A stretch of DNA of 64,000 nt from Narthecium ossifragum (lineage: Eukaryota > Streptophyta > Magnoliopsida > Dioscoreales > Nartheciaceae), in contig OY986965.1 in NCBI GenBank assembly GCA_963920575.1, positions 23,244,829 through 23,308,828 on the forward strand, in the 5' to 3' direction. A program made the translations under genes and the position numbers. The number at the start of each line of letters is the position of its first letter. Position 1 is the first letter of the stretch. The notes under the pieces are model-generated. The model did no database searches. It was given only the letters and a program-made list of their open reading frames with translations, and was not told the origin of the DNA. This document shows, piece by piece, positions 20,493 to 31,723 of the stretch.

Positions 20493-22729
20493 TGTCACGC
20501 CCCGCCCCAATTAATTACAATTTATCCCAAATATTACAGAAAATTTCGGCATGACCCTTGGGCACGGGCACGTGAGATCACTATTACAACCAGTCAATCG
20601 CTAATAATACATAATTTACAACATTTAATCACACTATTTCTCTTTACAATCATTCACCACCTCTAGGGCACATATGCCCACATCAATTCAAATAATATAC
20701 ATGTACCTTTATTCAATTTATCAGATTTCATGTACATAGGATTTGTAAACATCAAAATACAGGATATGACAATCCATTTTCCATTTCCAACATATACAGG
20801 CTTTATCATATATTAGAGATGAACAAAATACAAAAATGACTCCTTATCCCTGCACAGGACCTCCATGGACTGCACTGGTCTCTGGCCTACCCATAGGTCC
20901 TCCTGCACAAAAACCAAAACCTAACAAGAATGAGCTCTAAAGCCCAGTAGGAGTCACCATCTAAGACACTGGTGTACACCCACCTATCTTAGTATACTGC
21001 CCAAGTATGGTCTGGCTAGTATGGGTAAGTCTTACATGCACAGCACCGCGTCCAGCCGCCAACGCTAGCCCATACCACTATAGACTCTATACCCGGCCCC
21101 AGTATACTAGTATAGGTACAACATCCACCTATCCTAGTTTACTGATCCTAGTATGGTCTGGCTAGTCTGGGCAGTCTTACATGCACAGCACCGCGTCCGG
21201 CCGCCAACGCTCACCCAGACCCCTATAGACTCTACACAGGCCTCAGTATACTAGTATAGGCAACACACTTTCAAGTCCTATCCTCAATCAGATCAAATCC
21301 TCAAGTCAGATATTTAATCAGATCAAATCCTCCAACCAAATCTTTAATCAGATCAAATCCTTAAATCAGATCTAGTCATCAACTTAGTCCCTACACTCCC
21401 TAGACTCCCTAGACTCTGACTAGTCTAGCTACAGGACCTGACTAGACCCAATCACAACCCCAATCCTATCATGTATGCACAAGACAAAGAACGCATCAAT
21501 AAAGCAAATAACAATTATCATATATTCATACAATACAAGAAATCATCATATCATAGCATATCATACAACCATCACATCATACATAACAAAACATTGCATA
21601 CATTCACACAAATCCTAGGAGGTAACTCCTACCTCAAAGAAGCAATCCAAGCGAACTCTCTAAGTCCGGGAATCCACATCACCCTCCGACACCCGACGGC
21701 CGCTCAACCGATCGCCTAAAGCACAAGAATACCGGCAGCGGTCTGCTAGAACTAGGAAGACCGGCTGAAACAACTCAGAAAAAGATGAAGACGGGCGTCG
21801 GAAGGCTATGGTGCACGTTAGCAAACAACTAACATGCACTGTGCGCACATGGTGCTGGCCAGCGCACCAAGGCAGCAGCTGCGCACGCGCACAGCATCGC
21901 CGTCCTCCCCAGGAAGATCGCCGGAGCTCGCGCCGGAGCTCCGCCGGATTTCCAAACCAGGGTGCTCAAACACCTGGTAGACAACTACCAGAGGAGGAGG
22001 GAAGCTTTTAGCTGTCCCTAGCACGAAGCCCAGGAGGGGGTCGACGGCCATGGCCAGAGAAGGGCCGACCGGAACCTTGCCGGGAACCATGCCAGGGAGG
22101 AGGATCGAGGATCCCCTGCCATGGAAACGCCCAGACAGGGCTCGGAGAAAGATGCCCTGGACCACGGGGGTCCTTCTCCGGCGCTGCAGTCGCCGAGGGA
22201 GGTCCCTGTCGCTATCCACGACACCTTCTCCGGCGACCCATCGCCGGAAACCCATCTTCTCCCCCAAAAACCCGCCGGAAAAACCAACCAAAAACATGGA
22301 ATCGAAGGAGGGAGAAGGTGGAAGCTCACCTAAGCCAAATAGGAGAAGAAATCCGGCGGGAGGCTCACCGGATCTACACTTTTCCCGGCGATCTCCACTT
22401 CTCTTTCTCCCGGCTTCTTCCTCCTTTCTTCCCTTCCTTCTCCGGCTCCCTCTCTCACGATCTCTCTCCCATCGCGGCCGATCTCGCCCTCTTTAGCTCC
22501 GGCGCCGGCGATCTCCTCCTTCACCCTCTCGATCTCTCTCTCCATCTCTCACTCCGATCTCACTCCCTCTCTCTCTCTCGGGTTGGCAACCAAAGAAGAA
22601 AGGAAAGGAGGCGCTGGATTCTTCTAGAAAGGGGGTGGTTTTTGCATAAAACCCCCCGCAAAACGAGAAATTACGCCATAAACCCTCCAATTTACATAAA
22701 AATCCAAAATTTATACTTAGGCCCTTACA
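20493..22729 (-). repeat. 5' LTR of element D
   Basis: A 2.24 kb LTR. It includes triplicated atcagatcaaatcct repeats (about 21280-21360) and a GC-rich, CT-rich portion (21800-22600) that gives long overlapping chance ORFs on both strands. Confidence 0.85.
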
Positions 22730-22734
22730 AAGAG

Positions 22735-25700
22735 CTTTCTCTTACATTTAAGGAATTTTTTGCTTCTTGTGGTGCATCGCATAAACCTTTAGTTCCTTCT
22801 CCTTCTCATTCATCCATGGATAATTCTCACCCTGATGACCATCCTGAACCCAATGTTAATCCTAACCAACCTGAAGATCAAGGTCGTAGGGCCATGAAGG
22901 ATTTTTATATTCCTAATTCATTCACTTTCAACTCTTGCATTCAACCTCCAGTGATTGGGGCAGTCCATTACGAAATGAAGCCACAATTTTTACAATCTCT
23001 ACCAACCTTTCATAGATTGTCTCATGAAGACCCTTATGATCATATTGAGGAGTTCATTTTGATAAGTTCTACAGTGAGAGTCAACAATTTTACTGAAGAT
23101 GCTTGGTGACTCAAACTGTTTCCTTTTACTCTTAAGGGTAAAGCCAAACATTGGCTTACTTTTCTGAAACCTTGATCTATTACTACTTGGCCTCAATTAC
23201 AAGCCCAATTTCTTGAAAAATTCTTCCCGATCACTAAGACTAGTGACCTTCGTCATGAAATTTATTCATTCAGACAAGCTGATGACGAAGCTTTTCATGA
23301 AGCTTGGGATCGTTATAGAGAGCTCCTTAGTAAATTTCCCCATCATCAATTTCCTCAATGGGCCATAGTAGAATATTTTTATAAAGGTCTTAAGGAGAAA
23401 CATCAATTGACTATAGATGATGCATGTGGTGGAGTTTTCATAACCAATCCACTTGATGATTCTTGGAAACCTTTTGAGAAACTTGCTGAGAATTCCCAAC
23501 ATTATGTTACCTCTTCTAGAAACAACCGAGGATTTTCAAATCAACCTACTCTTAGAGGAGTCCTTGAACAAAATGAGTCAACACGACTTGCCCAACAAGT
23601 TGATGCATTGAGTAGGAAGCTCGATCAAGTTCTTACCCAAATGACAAATCAAATTGCTTCCTCGAATCCTCCTATGCTTCAATCTTCAGGGAAACTTTGT
23701 TTCTTGTGTTCTGCTTCCGGTCATGATGTCACCGATTGTCATTTAGCTTGCCGTTACCCAGAGTTAGTACATGAACATATAAATGTAGTTTATGGTCAAT
23801 CTAACCCGGCATATGATCCTTATTCCAACACTTACAACCCTGGTTTACGAAACCATCCAAATTTCTCTTGGAAAACACCTAGCCAACAACCTATTTCTTT
23901 CAATCCAAGGGCACCAATGAATACTCAAACGCCAAATTACCTTCCTAAATTTCAGCCTCCATATCGACCTCCTCAAAATTATTTTTCCCAAGAGCCTTAT
24001 CAATCTCAAGAGATTCAAAATCAACCATATCGGCCACCACAACCTCAAGAGATTCGAAATCAACCCTCTCATCCTCCACCACAACCGAATCAAAGTCCAA
24101 ACAATGATTAGATAACCCAATTAGTTCATTCCCATTCTCAAACCTTAGCTAAAATAGAAGCTCAATTGGGTCAACTTGCTAATGTTTTGTCTAGGAGAGA
24201 AGAGGGGAGATTACCTAGTCAAACCGTTCCCAACCCCAAAGGCCAACATTCTATTCATTCTAGCTTTGAACAAGTTGATTCAGTGACGACCCTTAGGAGT
24301 GGAAAATCATTTGCAAATGTGGAGAACCTCAATGACATATTATTAGAGCATGAGCATGACACACATACATCATTATAAGATGAGCATGCATCACAACATT
24401 CTAAAGTATCACATGATTCACATCCTTCAATTGATTTGCATGTATCTTCACAACCAACACCGCCACCTCATGATCCCACACCAATTGCATCTGAGTAAAA
24501 CCCTAGGACCTACGTGCCTAAAGTTCCTTTTCCTGAGGCCCTAGTAGACCCTACCTCAACTCCATGCAAGAATCCAAAAATCGATGAGATGATGTAAGTA
24601 TTTAAGAAAGTGCATGTCAATCTTCCGCTTCTTGATGTCATTAAGCAAATTCCGTCATATGCTAAGTTCTTCAAAGATCTTTGCACTCAAAAGAAGAATT
24701 CTTGATCGCATGTTTCCAAGAAAATCTTCTTGACCGAGCAAGTGAGTTACATCCTTAGGTGTAACCTTCCCCCTAAACTTGAAGATCCGGGCATTCCCAC
24801 CATTCCTTGCATAATTGGTAATAATCTCATTGAGGGAGCCCTACTTGATTTGGGAGCTAGTGTCAATATTCTTTCGTACTCTTTATATTGCCAATTTGGA
24901 ATAGGAGAGCTCAAACCCACAATGATGAACATTTAACTTGCAGACAGATCAATGAAAAAACCTAGAGGTATAGTTGAAGATGTGTTGATCAAAGTAGACA
25001 ATGCATTCTTTCCGGTCGATTTTGTTGTGTTAGACATGGAGCCGGACCCACGACATAAAAAATCCGTCCCCATCATTCTAGGTCGACCTTTCCTTGCAAC
25101 CGCTAATACCTTAATCAATTGTCGGAATAGTGTCATCACCGTCACTTTTGGTAACATGGAGATACGAATGAATATCTTTAATACATCTAAGAATCATGCG
25201 TGTGATAAAGAATGTTTTATAGTTGATGCATGAACAGATTATCAAAATGATGAGAGCTTAGATAGTGTACCATCAATGGTGAATAATGATTATGAGGCTT
25301 ACTGTTTTGAGGATGTTTTATACGGTCATGATATTTTATGCAATGATGCTGCTTGTGATAGTGACTTACCGATAAATGAAGTATTCTATGACATACCAAG
25401 CAATATGAATTATTACGAGAAAATACTTGAGGATAATAATAATTATGATATCAATTCGTCGGTGTATGAAGTTTTTGTTGAAAATCTACCTGTTTTTTAG
25501 GATGATTATGAGATTGACTTACCGGTTTATGAGGTGTTTAATGATGATATTTTCGATAGTGTTGAGCCGATCTTGTTTGGATTGTATGACGATTTACCAA
25601 ACCCTAGCACCTGTGATGACATATGTCTTGATGTTGCACGAACATGTCATATGAGAAAGAATTTGGATGAGGTCTTGCCCATTATTAGAGAGTTTGAATT

Positions 25701-26016
25701 AGGAAATAGTGACATGGTTCCTTGGTGGAGGCACGGATGGGACTTACAGTTATTCACACCACATACATCCATGATTATTGCCATGTTGTTCACAACACCA
25801 ACCGCATGATCCAAGTCATTCTCTTTAATCTTGCTTACATATAAGAAAGATCATAACCCTTTTTATGGGAGTTGTGACAAAATTTTAAAATGGTTTCTTT
25901 TGAAAAAAACATGGTTTTACCATTGGCATGTAAGTAAAGTCGTTAGAAGATGGCTTTTATCGCGGGTTTTCAAATGCTTCCATCACGTAGATGGAGCCTT
26001 GGAGTTTAATGAATAA
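22735..26016 (+). pseudogene. Gag-protease-accessory polyprotein of element C
   Basis: The frame begins at the ATG 18242-18244 (MNDDKYPE), is interrupted by element D, and resumes here as LSLTFKEFF. Capsid: FLQSLPTFHRLSHEDPYDHI, LKLFPFTLKGKAKHWLTFL, DDEAFHEAWDRYRELL, FPHHQFPQW. Zinc knuckle: CFLCSASGHDVTDCHLA. A Pro/Gln-rich linker with NHPNFSW follows, then VTTLRSGK, LTEQVSYILR.LPPKLEDPG, and an aspartic protease-like motif LLDLGASVNILSYSLY (Athila type) with IILGRPFLATANTLI. After about 25230 comes an Asp/Asn/Tyr-rich region with VYEVF repeats and a basic, Trp-rich end. There are eleven in-frame stops and no frameshift. There is no reverse transcriptase, so the element depended on other elements. 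Confidence 0.85.
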
Positions 26017-27644
26017 GCTTGGAATGTGTCGAGCTAGCGACAGTAAACCAAGCGCTTGGTGGGAGGCAACCCATCTTTGCTTTGATTTTAAATTGTTTAT
26101 TTGAACTTTTCTTATTTGCATGCTTGTTTGTTTCTACTTATTTGCATGTTTGATTTTTTTTTATAATCGTATCAATAAGGGGGTGTGCCCCGTGTGTATG
26201 AGGCACTATATTTGTGGATGTGGATATACTGTGGATGTAAAGAATGAAAATTTATCGCCCTTGTGCTTCTTGAATAAATAGAGTAGATGCTGCCCAATTT
26301 TTCTCTAACTTTTCATGCTTATTCTATTCTTTCCTTCTTTGCCATCACGGGGTATTTCTTCTACTATTTTCCATGGTCTCTATCCTATGGTATGCATATT
26401 GCTGCGATGCATTACGACATCACATATGTACGTGGTTTTCACGCTTAACCTTGATCAGCAAGTACGGTATTACCTATCACCAAGGTTACTGCTTCAATAG
26501 AAGCATTATCAGGTTATCTCTATCCCTTACCCTATTTCCGTGCTTGAGGGAAAATCCCGTTTAAGTTGGGGGGGTAGCGTTCATAAATTTCATGCTTATG
26601 CTTAATTATTTTGATAACCAACTATTATACATCCCTTAGATTATGTCAGAAGAATGAAATTATGATACTTATTGATAAATATGCTTGATTTAGAAATTGG
26701 TCTTATAAATTATTCAGAAATTTATATGTCATATAAGATTGAGTAAATTTAGCTATACATGGCATTATCTCTGTACTTTAACACTTTTACCATGATTTAG
26801 GAATGGCCTGACATATCTTAATGCAATTGAGGACTTTCATATGTTTGGGAGTTGAAGTTAGATTCTGAGCATGAGACTAGGATAGATCTACAGTTCTCTG
26901 TCATGTCAAAGAAGATACATAAACACATGCAATTGTATGTTCGCAAAAGGTATTTGTATGAAAAGTGTAGGGTTTTCAACTTAGTAACCGGACAGGACGC
27001 CTGGTCAGCGTGTTGTTCGCGTTAAACAGTTGAACTCCCTGAAGAAAGAAAATGAGAATTTCATACTTAGTAACCGGGCAATGTTCCTGACCAGCATGTT
27101 GTTCGCGTAAAACGGTTGAATTTGCTTAAAGAAAAGAAAAAAAAAGAACAGTTATTGTTATGTGATAGTGGAAAATATGTGCTTACTTAGGATTGTTATC
27201 TTGAATGGTTGAATGTTTGGATATAATGGATACTCCGATGCATATGGAACATTATTCACACACTAGAGTGTTGAAGTTATTTTTGAATCATTATTAAATA
27301 TGTTGAAGTATTGGAAATGTGTTATGACCTGTTTGAATTTACTTTATTCTTATGTGATTATGAGTTAAAGAATATATTTATAGATAGTATTTCTATTTGA
27401 TGCATTGGAATTAATGAGTATTGTAATGGATTTATGATGATATATCAAGGGGATGTATAGATGTTTGTGGGTATCATCGCTGGAAACCCTCAGGAGACTA
27501 TAACTCCTCCACTGGGGCCACTCAGGGGTTTAAAGGCTTGTTACACATGCTAAGTGTAATCATGAGACCTATGAAAATGCCTAGTTAAATTTTTTTTTTA
27601 TCTTTTGCTTGCTCGAGGACTAGCAAAGATCAAGTTCAGGGATG
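26017..27644 (+). other. 3' non-coding region of element C
   Basis: Contains the conserved motif at 26052-26072, an internal purine tract TTAAGTTGGGGGGGTAG near 26561-26577, two similar repeats (about 26980-27020 and 27065-27120, sharing agtaaccgg.ca), and near the LTR a short hairpin (27608-27628) and the LTR-proximal purine stretch. No gene seen. Confidence 0.6.
26052..26072 (+). other. Conserved non-coding motif after the last ORF
   Basis: GCGCTTGGTGGGAGGCAACC, about 40 bases downstream of the accessory ORF stop. The same motif is at 55669-55690 (minus) in element I, in the equivalent position, although the elements are otherwise widely diverged. Confidence 0.6.
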
Positions 27645-28763
27645 TGATAAGACATGAAAAGTGCACAAATCACCTTTATAAATTGGCCTTGTTAGTCTCC
27701 GAGTAATACTTCACTGGCTATTTTTATCCTATTTCAGGTACGATAGACCCTAGTACGAGTTAGATCAAGTTTGGAGTCAAAATGAGCTCATTGGGCAATT
27801 ACAGTATGAATGATCGATCATCACATCAGGAAAGGATCGATCATTTAAGTGCATTAACCTAACAGAGAGAACTAATTCAAAAGATCGATCTTCCTTCATG
27901 AAATGATTGATCATGTATGCATAACAACAATGACAGAGAGCAAGGTTTCAAAAGGATCGATCAATACTGCATCAAAGGATCAATCAGTTATGCACGACAA
28001 CACTGACAGAGAGCAAGGTTTAAAAGCATCGATCTTCCTTCGTGGAATGATCGATCATCCACGGGGTGTGATCAACAACACAAGGAAAGGATCCATCATC
28101 TCCTATGTGAATGATCGATCCTTTACTGGCGTGGCTAGCAATTGAAGACAAAGGATCGATTTTCCTACATGGAAGGATCGATCATTTGATTGCCAGTGAA
28201 GAAAATCAACGGCCCAGATCTAATCCGGGAGAGGGATGTTCCTAGGCTATAAATAAGCATCGTTTAGGGTTTTTAGGGGTCTTCTCTCTTGGATGTGAAG
28301 AACAGTTTTTTTTTCCTCCTTTTATTTTTCTTTGGAGATTCTTTTTGAGGAGATCGATGGCGGAAGAGCTTCATCAACCTTCAGCGGTGGATCAAACCCT
28401 AAAGATGAGTAACTAAACCCTTCGCTAATGGATTCTTATGATGTAACTAGGGTTTCTACTAGGGATTGCTAAGATCTAGGGCTTGTATACCTTTTTGCAT
28501 GGCTTATATGGATTGATCTTAATTCTTTTATAATCTTGGTGTTGATTTATTGTTGGATGCTTGGATTGTTCTAATGCGTGATAGATCTAGAGGTATTGCA
28601 TGTTAGGGCTTGGATTGGACTCATCTAATAGGAGAATCATGCTAGAACCATGGTATCTCAGATGAACTCTTCTCTGTGATTAGGGATTGTATAGTGCTAG
28701 AACCACAATAGTAGAGCTAGAACCACTACATTCTATTCCTAATCCTCCATTTATCCTATCTTT
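27645..28763 (+). repeat. 3' LTR of element C, truncated
   Basis: Starts TGATAAGACATG and matches 16322 onward up to atcctatcttt, where it joins element B gag sequence. The last ~540 bp of the LTR are missing. It carries a GATCGATC cluster (27811-28190) and TATA near 28247. Confidence 0.87.
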
Positions 28764-28765
28764 CT

Positions 28766-29521
28766 ATTCCGAATTTCAGCTGGAAGTCGAACGCTTCACA
28801 AAGCAACGAGCATCATCAACCGCCACCTAATACGCCTTTTTCTAACCTTCTCTATAATGCATCTATTTTTCCTAGGCCTATATTTTCTGATAGTTTGCAG
28901 GAACTGAAATCTATGATTGTGCACGAATCTAAGGAAAGAAAGGAGGATGTTTAAGAGATCAAGAGCCAGATCACAAAGCTGATCAACTTTTTGAGCGTGC
29001 ATGAACGAGGAAAGTTCCAAGCTCAACCTCAACAGACTCAGGTATCTAGTGCTGAGCAAAATAATGTGAAGGAGATGAACGTCGTAACTACAAGAAGTGG
29101 GAAAATAACAAAAAGTCCTTCAAAAGAGCCCACCGAACCTCCTATTGCTGTTGAAGAAGAGGACCGGAATGAGGAGAACCATGTAGAGGCCGATCATCCA
29201 GATAGCCCTACACCATGTGACTTTAAGGTACGTGTCCCTTTCCCTCAGGCATTGAAATCCACTAAATTGACTATGGAGCCCAACAACGAGGTTTTGGAGC
29301 ATCTTCGGCAGGTTAAGGTAAACCTTCCTCTTTCGCATATTACTAAGCAAATTCTTACATATGCTAAAGTGATTAAAGATTTATGCACTATGAAGAGACG
29401 ACATCATGTTAAGACAACTGCATTTTTAACAGAGGAGGTTAGTGCATTGCTTCAGCATAGGATTCCTCCGAAATATGAGGATGCTTGTTGTCCTACAGTC
29501 TTGTTTCATTGGAGAACATGA
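28766..29521 (+). pseudogene. Gag C-terminal and linker region (element B)
   Basis: Continues element B gag after element C: IPNFSWKSNA (the Athila NHPNFSW motif), a Gln/Pro-rich stretch, NVVTTRSGK, VRVPFPQALKSTKL, LEHLRQVKVNLPLSHI, AFLTEEVSALLQHRIPPKYE. The order matches the segment between the zinc knuckle and protease in Athila polyproteins. One TAA (about 28951) and a frameshift near 29510 interrupt it. The zinc knuckle itself was lost in the C-associated deletion. Confidence 0.85.
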
Positions 29522-30180
29522 AGTAGGACAAGCTTTATTAGATCTTAGTGCAAGTGTCAATTTAATGACATATTCTGTTTACTTGCAATTTGGTTTAGAA
29601 CAAATTAAGTCGACATCCGTGGTTCTGCAACTGACAGATAGATCCACGAAGACTCAACGAGGAGTAGTAGAGGATGTGCTTGTTCAAATAGATAAATTTT
29701 ATTATCCTGTTGATTTCTTTGTCTTGGATACTTAGGCTGTTGTAGGGTACTCAGGCTGTAGTAACTGCTGATTCAAGGATTCCTATTATTTTAGGTAAAT
29801 CGTTTCTTGCTACTGCTAATGCTATAATTAATTGCAGGAATGGCTTAATGAAGTTAACTTTATGGAATATGACTTTAGAAATTAATGTTTTTAATGTTGC
29901 TAAGCAGCCTGATGAGGATGATGAATGCCAGCAGACTTACCAGATTGATTCGCTCACTGAAGAGGAGTTTGCTGCAACTGAAATTAATTCTCTTGAATTA
30001 GATTTGGATGAAAATGTTGATGTTGATGGTATGTGCCAAAATTTGGAACATTGTTCTTTTGCAGGTCCATGGCATCCAAAGTTTGAAGAATGGGCACAAA
30101 GAGGACAACCACCAACGCCATCAACAGTGGAACCGCCCAAGTTGGATCTGAAGTCGCTTCCTCAATGATTAAAGCATGCC
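29442..30180 (+). pseudogene. Athila-like protease region (element B)
   Basis: GQALLDLSASVNLMTYSVYL is the aspartic-protease active-site region, with Gly to Ser in the usual D-L/T/S-G-A triad. GVVEDVLVQIDKFYYPVDFF and IILGKSFLATANAIINC-like residues follow after a frameshift near 29735. The acidic linker to reverse transcriptase is then visible to PKLDLKSLPQ. It is non-functional because of the frameshift and substitution. Confidence 0.82.
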
Positions 30181-30866
30181 TATCTTGGTTCAGGTGATAC
30201 ATATCCAGTTATTATTTCTTCAGCTTTAATTGCAGAACAAGGTGAGGAATTACTTAGCGTTTTAAATGAACATAAATCAGCTATTGGTTGGAGTATAGTA
30301 TATTTGAAAGGTATTAGTCCCTTGATATGTTCCCATAAGATTAATCTTGAACAGGGGGTTGTACCTCGTAGGGATCTTCAGCGTAGGTTGAACCCTACAA
30401 TGAAAGAGGTAGTAAAAACCGAAGTGTTGAAATTATTAGATGCTAGGATCATCTATCCCATTGCTGATAGCAAGTGGGTGAGCCCAACTCAGGTTGTGCC
30501 TAAAAAATCTGGTGTCACCGTTGATAAAAATGAAAGTGAAAACTTTGTCCCCACTAAATTGGTGACAGGTTGGCGCATGTGTATAGACTATAGGAAACTA
30601 AATGCAGCCACTCGTAATGATCACTTTCCAATAGCTTTTTTAGACTAGATTTTAAAGAGAGTAGCTGGACATCCTTTTTATTGTTTTTTTATGGTTATTC
30701 TGGATATTATCATATTGAGATTGCATTAGAAGATCAGGAAAAAACTACTTTTACATGTCCTTTTGGTACTTGTGCTTTCCGTAGAATGCCATTTGGATTG
30801 TGTAATGCTCCTGCTACTTTTCAACTTTGTATGATGAGTATGTTTGTTGATATGACAGAGGAATGA
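30181..30866 (+). pseudogene. Athila-like reverse transcriptase, fingers/palm part (element B)
   Basis: Landmarks: GWSIVYLKGISPLICSHKI, EVLKLLDARIIYPIADSKWVSPTQVVPKK, GWRMCIDYRKLNAATRNDHFP and, after a frameshift at about 30645, FYGYSGYYHIEIALEDQEKTTFTCPFG with FRRMPFGLCNAPATFQ. This is standard Ty3/Gypsy reverse transcriptase. The catalytic Asp of motif A (LDGYSGY-type) is lost (FYGYSGY). Confidence 0.88.
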
Positions 30867-31723
30867 ATGGAAGTATTTATGAATGATTTGACTGTGTTTG
30901 GTACTACTTTTGATGCATGCTTGAAGAACTTAAAGACAGTCTTGGTCATGTGTGAAGAGAAGCACCTTGTGCTTAATTGGGAAAAATGTCACTTCATGGT
31001 TCCCTCAGGCATTGTGTTGAGCCACGTAGTCTCTTCTAGAGGCATTGAGGTAGATCGATCAGAAATCAATCTCATCTCAAAGCTTCATGTGCCAAAGACT
31101 GTTAAATATGTTAGATCATTTCTAGGGCATGCTGGTTTTTACAGGAGATTCATTCAAAAATTTTCTGCTATTTCTCGACCTTTGTGTAATCTTTTGATAA
31201 AGGATAACCCTTTTGACTGGACTGTTGATTGTCAGAAGGCTTTTCAGGCTTTGATTGATAAACTGACTTCTGCACCTATTAACCAACCACCTGATTGGAG
31301 CCTTCCTTTTGAATTGATGTTTGATGCTAGTGATTTTGTTGTAGGAGCAGTATTAGGGCAACGTAGAGATGGGAAACCGCATGTTATTCATTATATTAGG
31401 AGAACCTTGAATAGTGCACAGATGAACTACTCTACTACTAAAAAGAACTGTTAGCGATAGTCTTTGCATTAGACAAGTTTCGTGCTTATTTGATTGGTTC
31501 TCCTATCACTATTTTTACTGATCATGCCACGCTCAAGTACCTTCTTACCAAGAAGGATGCTAAAGCGCACCTAATTCGTTGGATCTTGATCTTGCAGGAA
31601 TTCGAAATCTCCATCAAGGACAAGAAGGGTTTGGAGAACGTAGTTGCTGATCACCTGTCAAGATTGATTGTGAAGGTAACTGTCGATGAGCCACCTCTCA
31701 TGGATGATTTATCTGATGATTAG
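30867..31723 (+). pseudogene. Reverse transcriptase thumb and RNase H (element B)
   Basis: VFMNDLTVFG corresponds to the YMDD/FMDD catalytic box, with the second Asp changed to Asn-Asp-Leu context. FLGHAGFYRRFIQKFS, PLCNLL, PFDWTVDCQKAFQALIDKL and FDASDFVVGAVLGQR (RNase H start) follow. After a frameshift near 31450 come [27 protein letters not shown] and [11 protein letters not shown]. Non-functional. Confidence 0.87.

Larger units (their letters stand above)
18266..22729 (-). mobile_element. Element D: non-autonomous Tekay/Del-like retrotransposon
   Basis: Two LTRs (18266-19348 and 20493-22729) both run from TGTCACGCC to CCCTTACA. A minus-strand PBS for tRNA-iMet is at 20478-20489. The minus-strand polypurine tract is AAGGAGGGGAGGT (complement of about 19350-19362). 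The 1.14 kb interior has no gag or pol. Flanks are cagag and aagag (one mismatch). It sits eight codons after the gag ATG of element C, and removing it with one copy of the duplication restores the C frame. Confidence 0.88.
16322..28763 (+). mobile_element. Element C: non-autonomous Athila-like retrotransposon nested in element B
   Basis: LTRs at 16322-17976 and 27645-28763 (3'-truncated), a tRNA-Asp-type PBS, and one long gag-protease-accessory reading frame. There is no reverse transcriptase, RNase H or integrase. It is inserted in element B gag. Element D (18266-22729) is nested inside its gag. Its right end and part of B gag were deleted together, so no target duplication can be paired. 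Confidence 0.85.

Noticed and set aside
21818..22545. Long overlapping ORFs on both strands in the GC-rich part of the element D LTR (up to 159 aa).
   Set aside because: They are Arg/Pro/Ser-rich in all frames, overlap one another, lie within an LTR and match no family; composition alone explains them.
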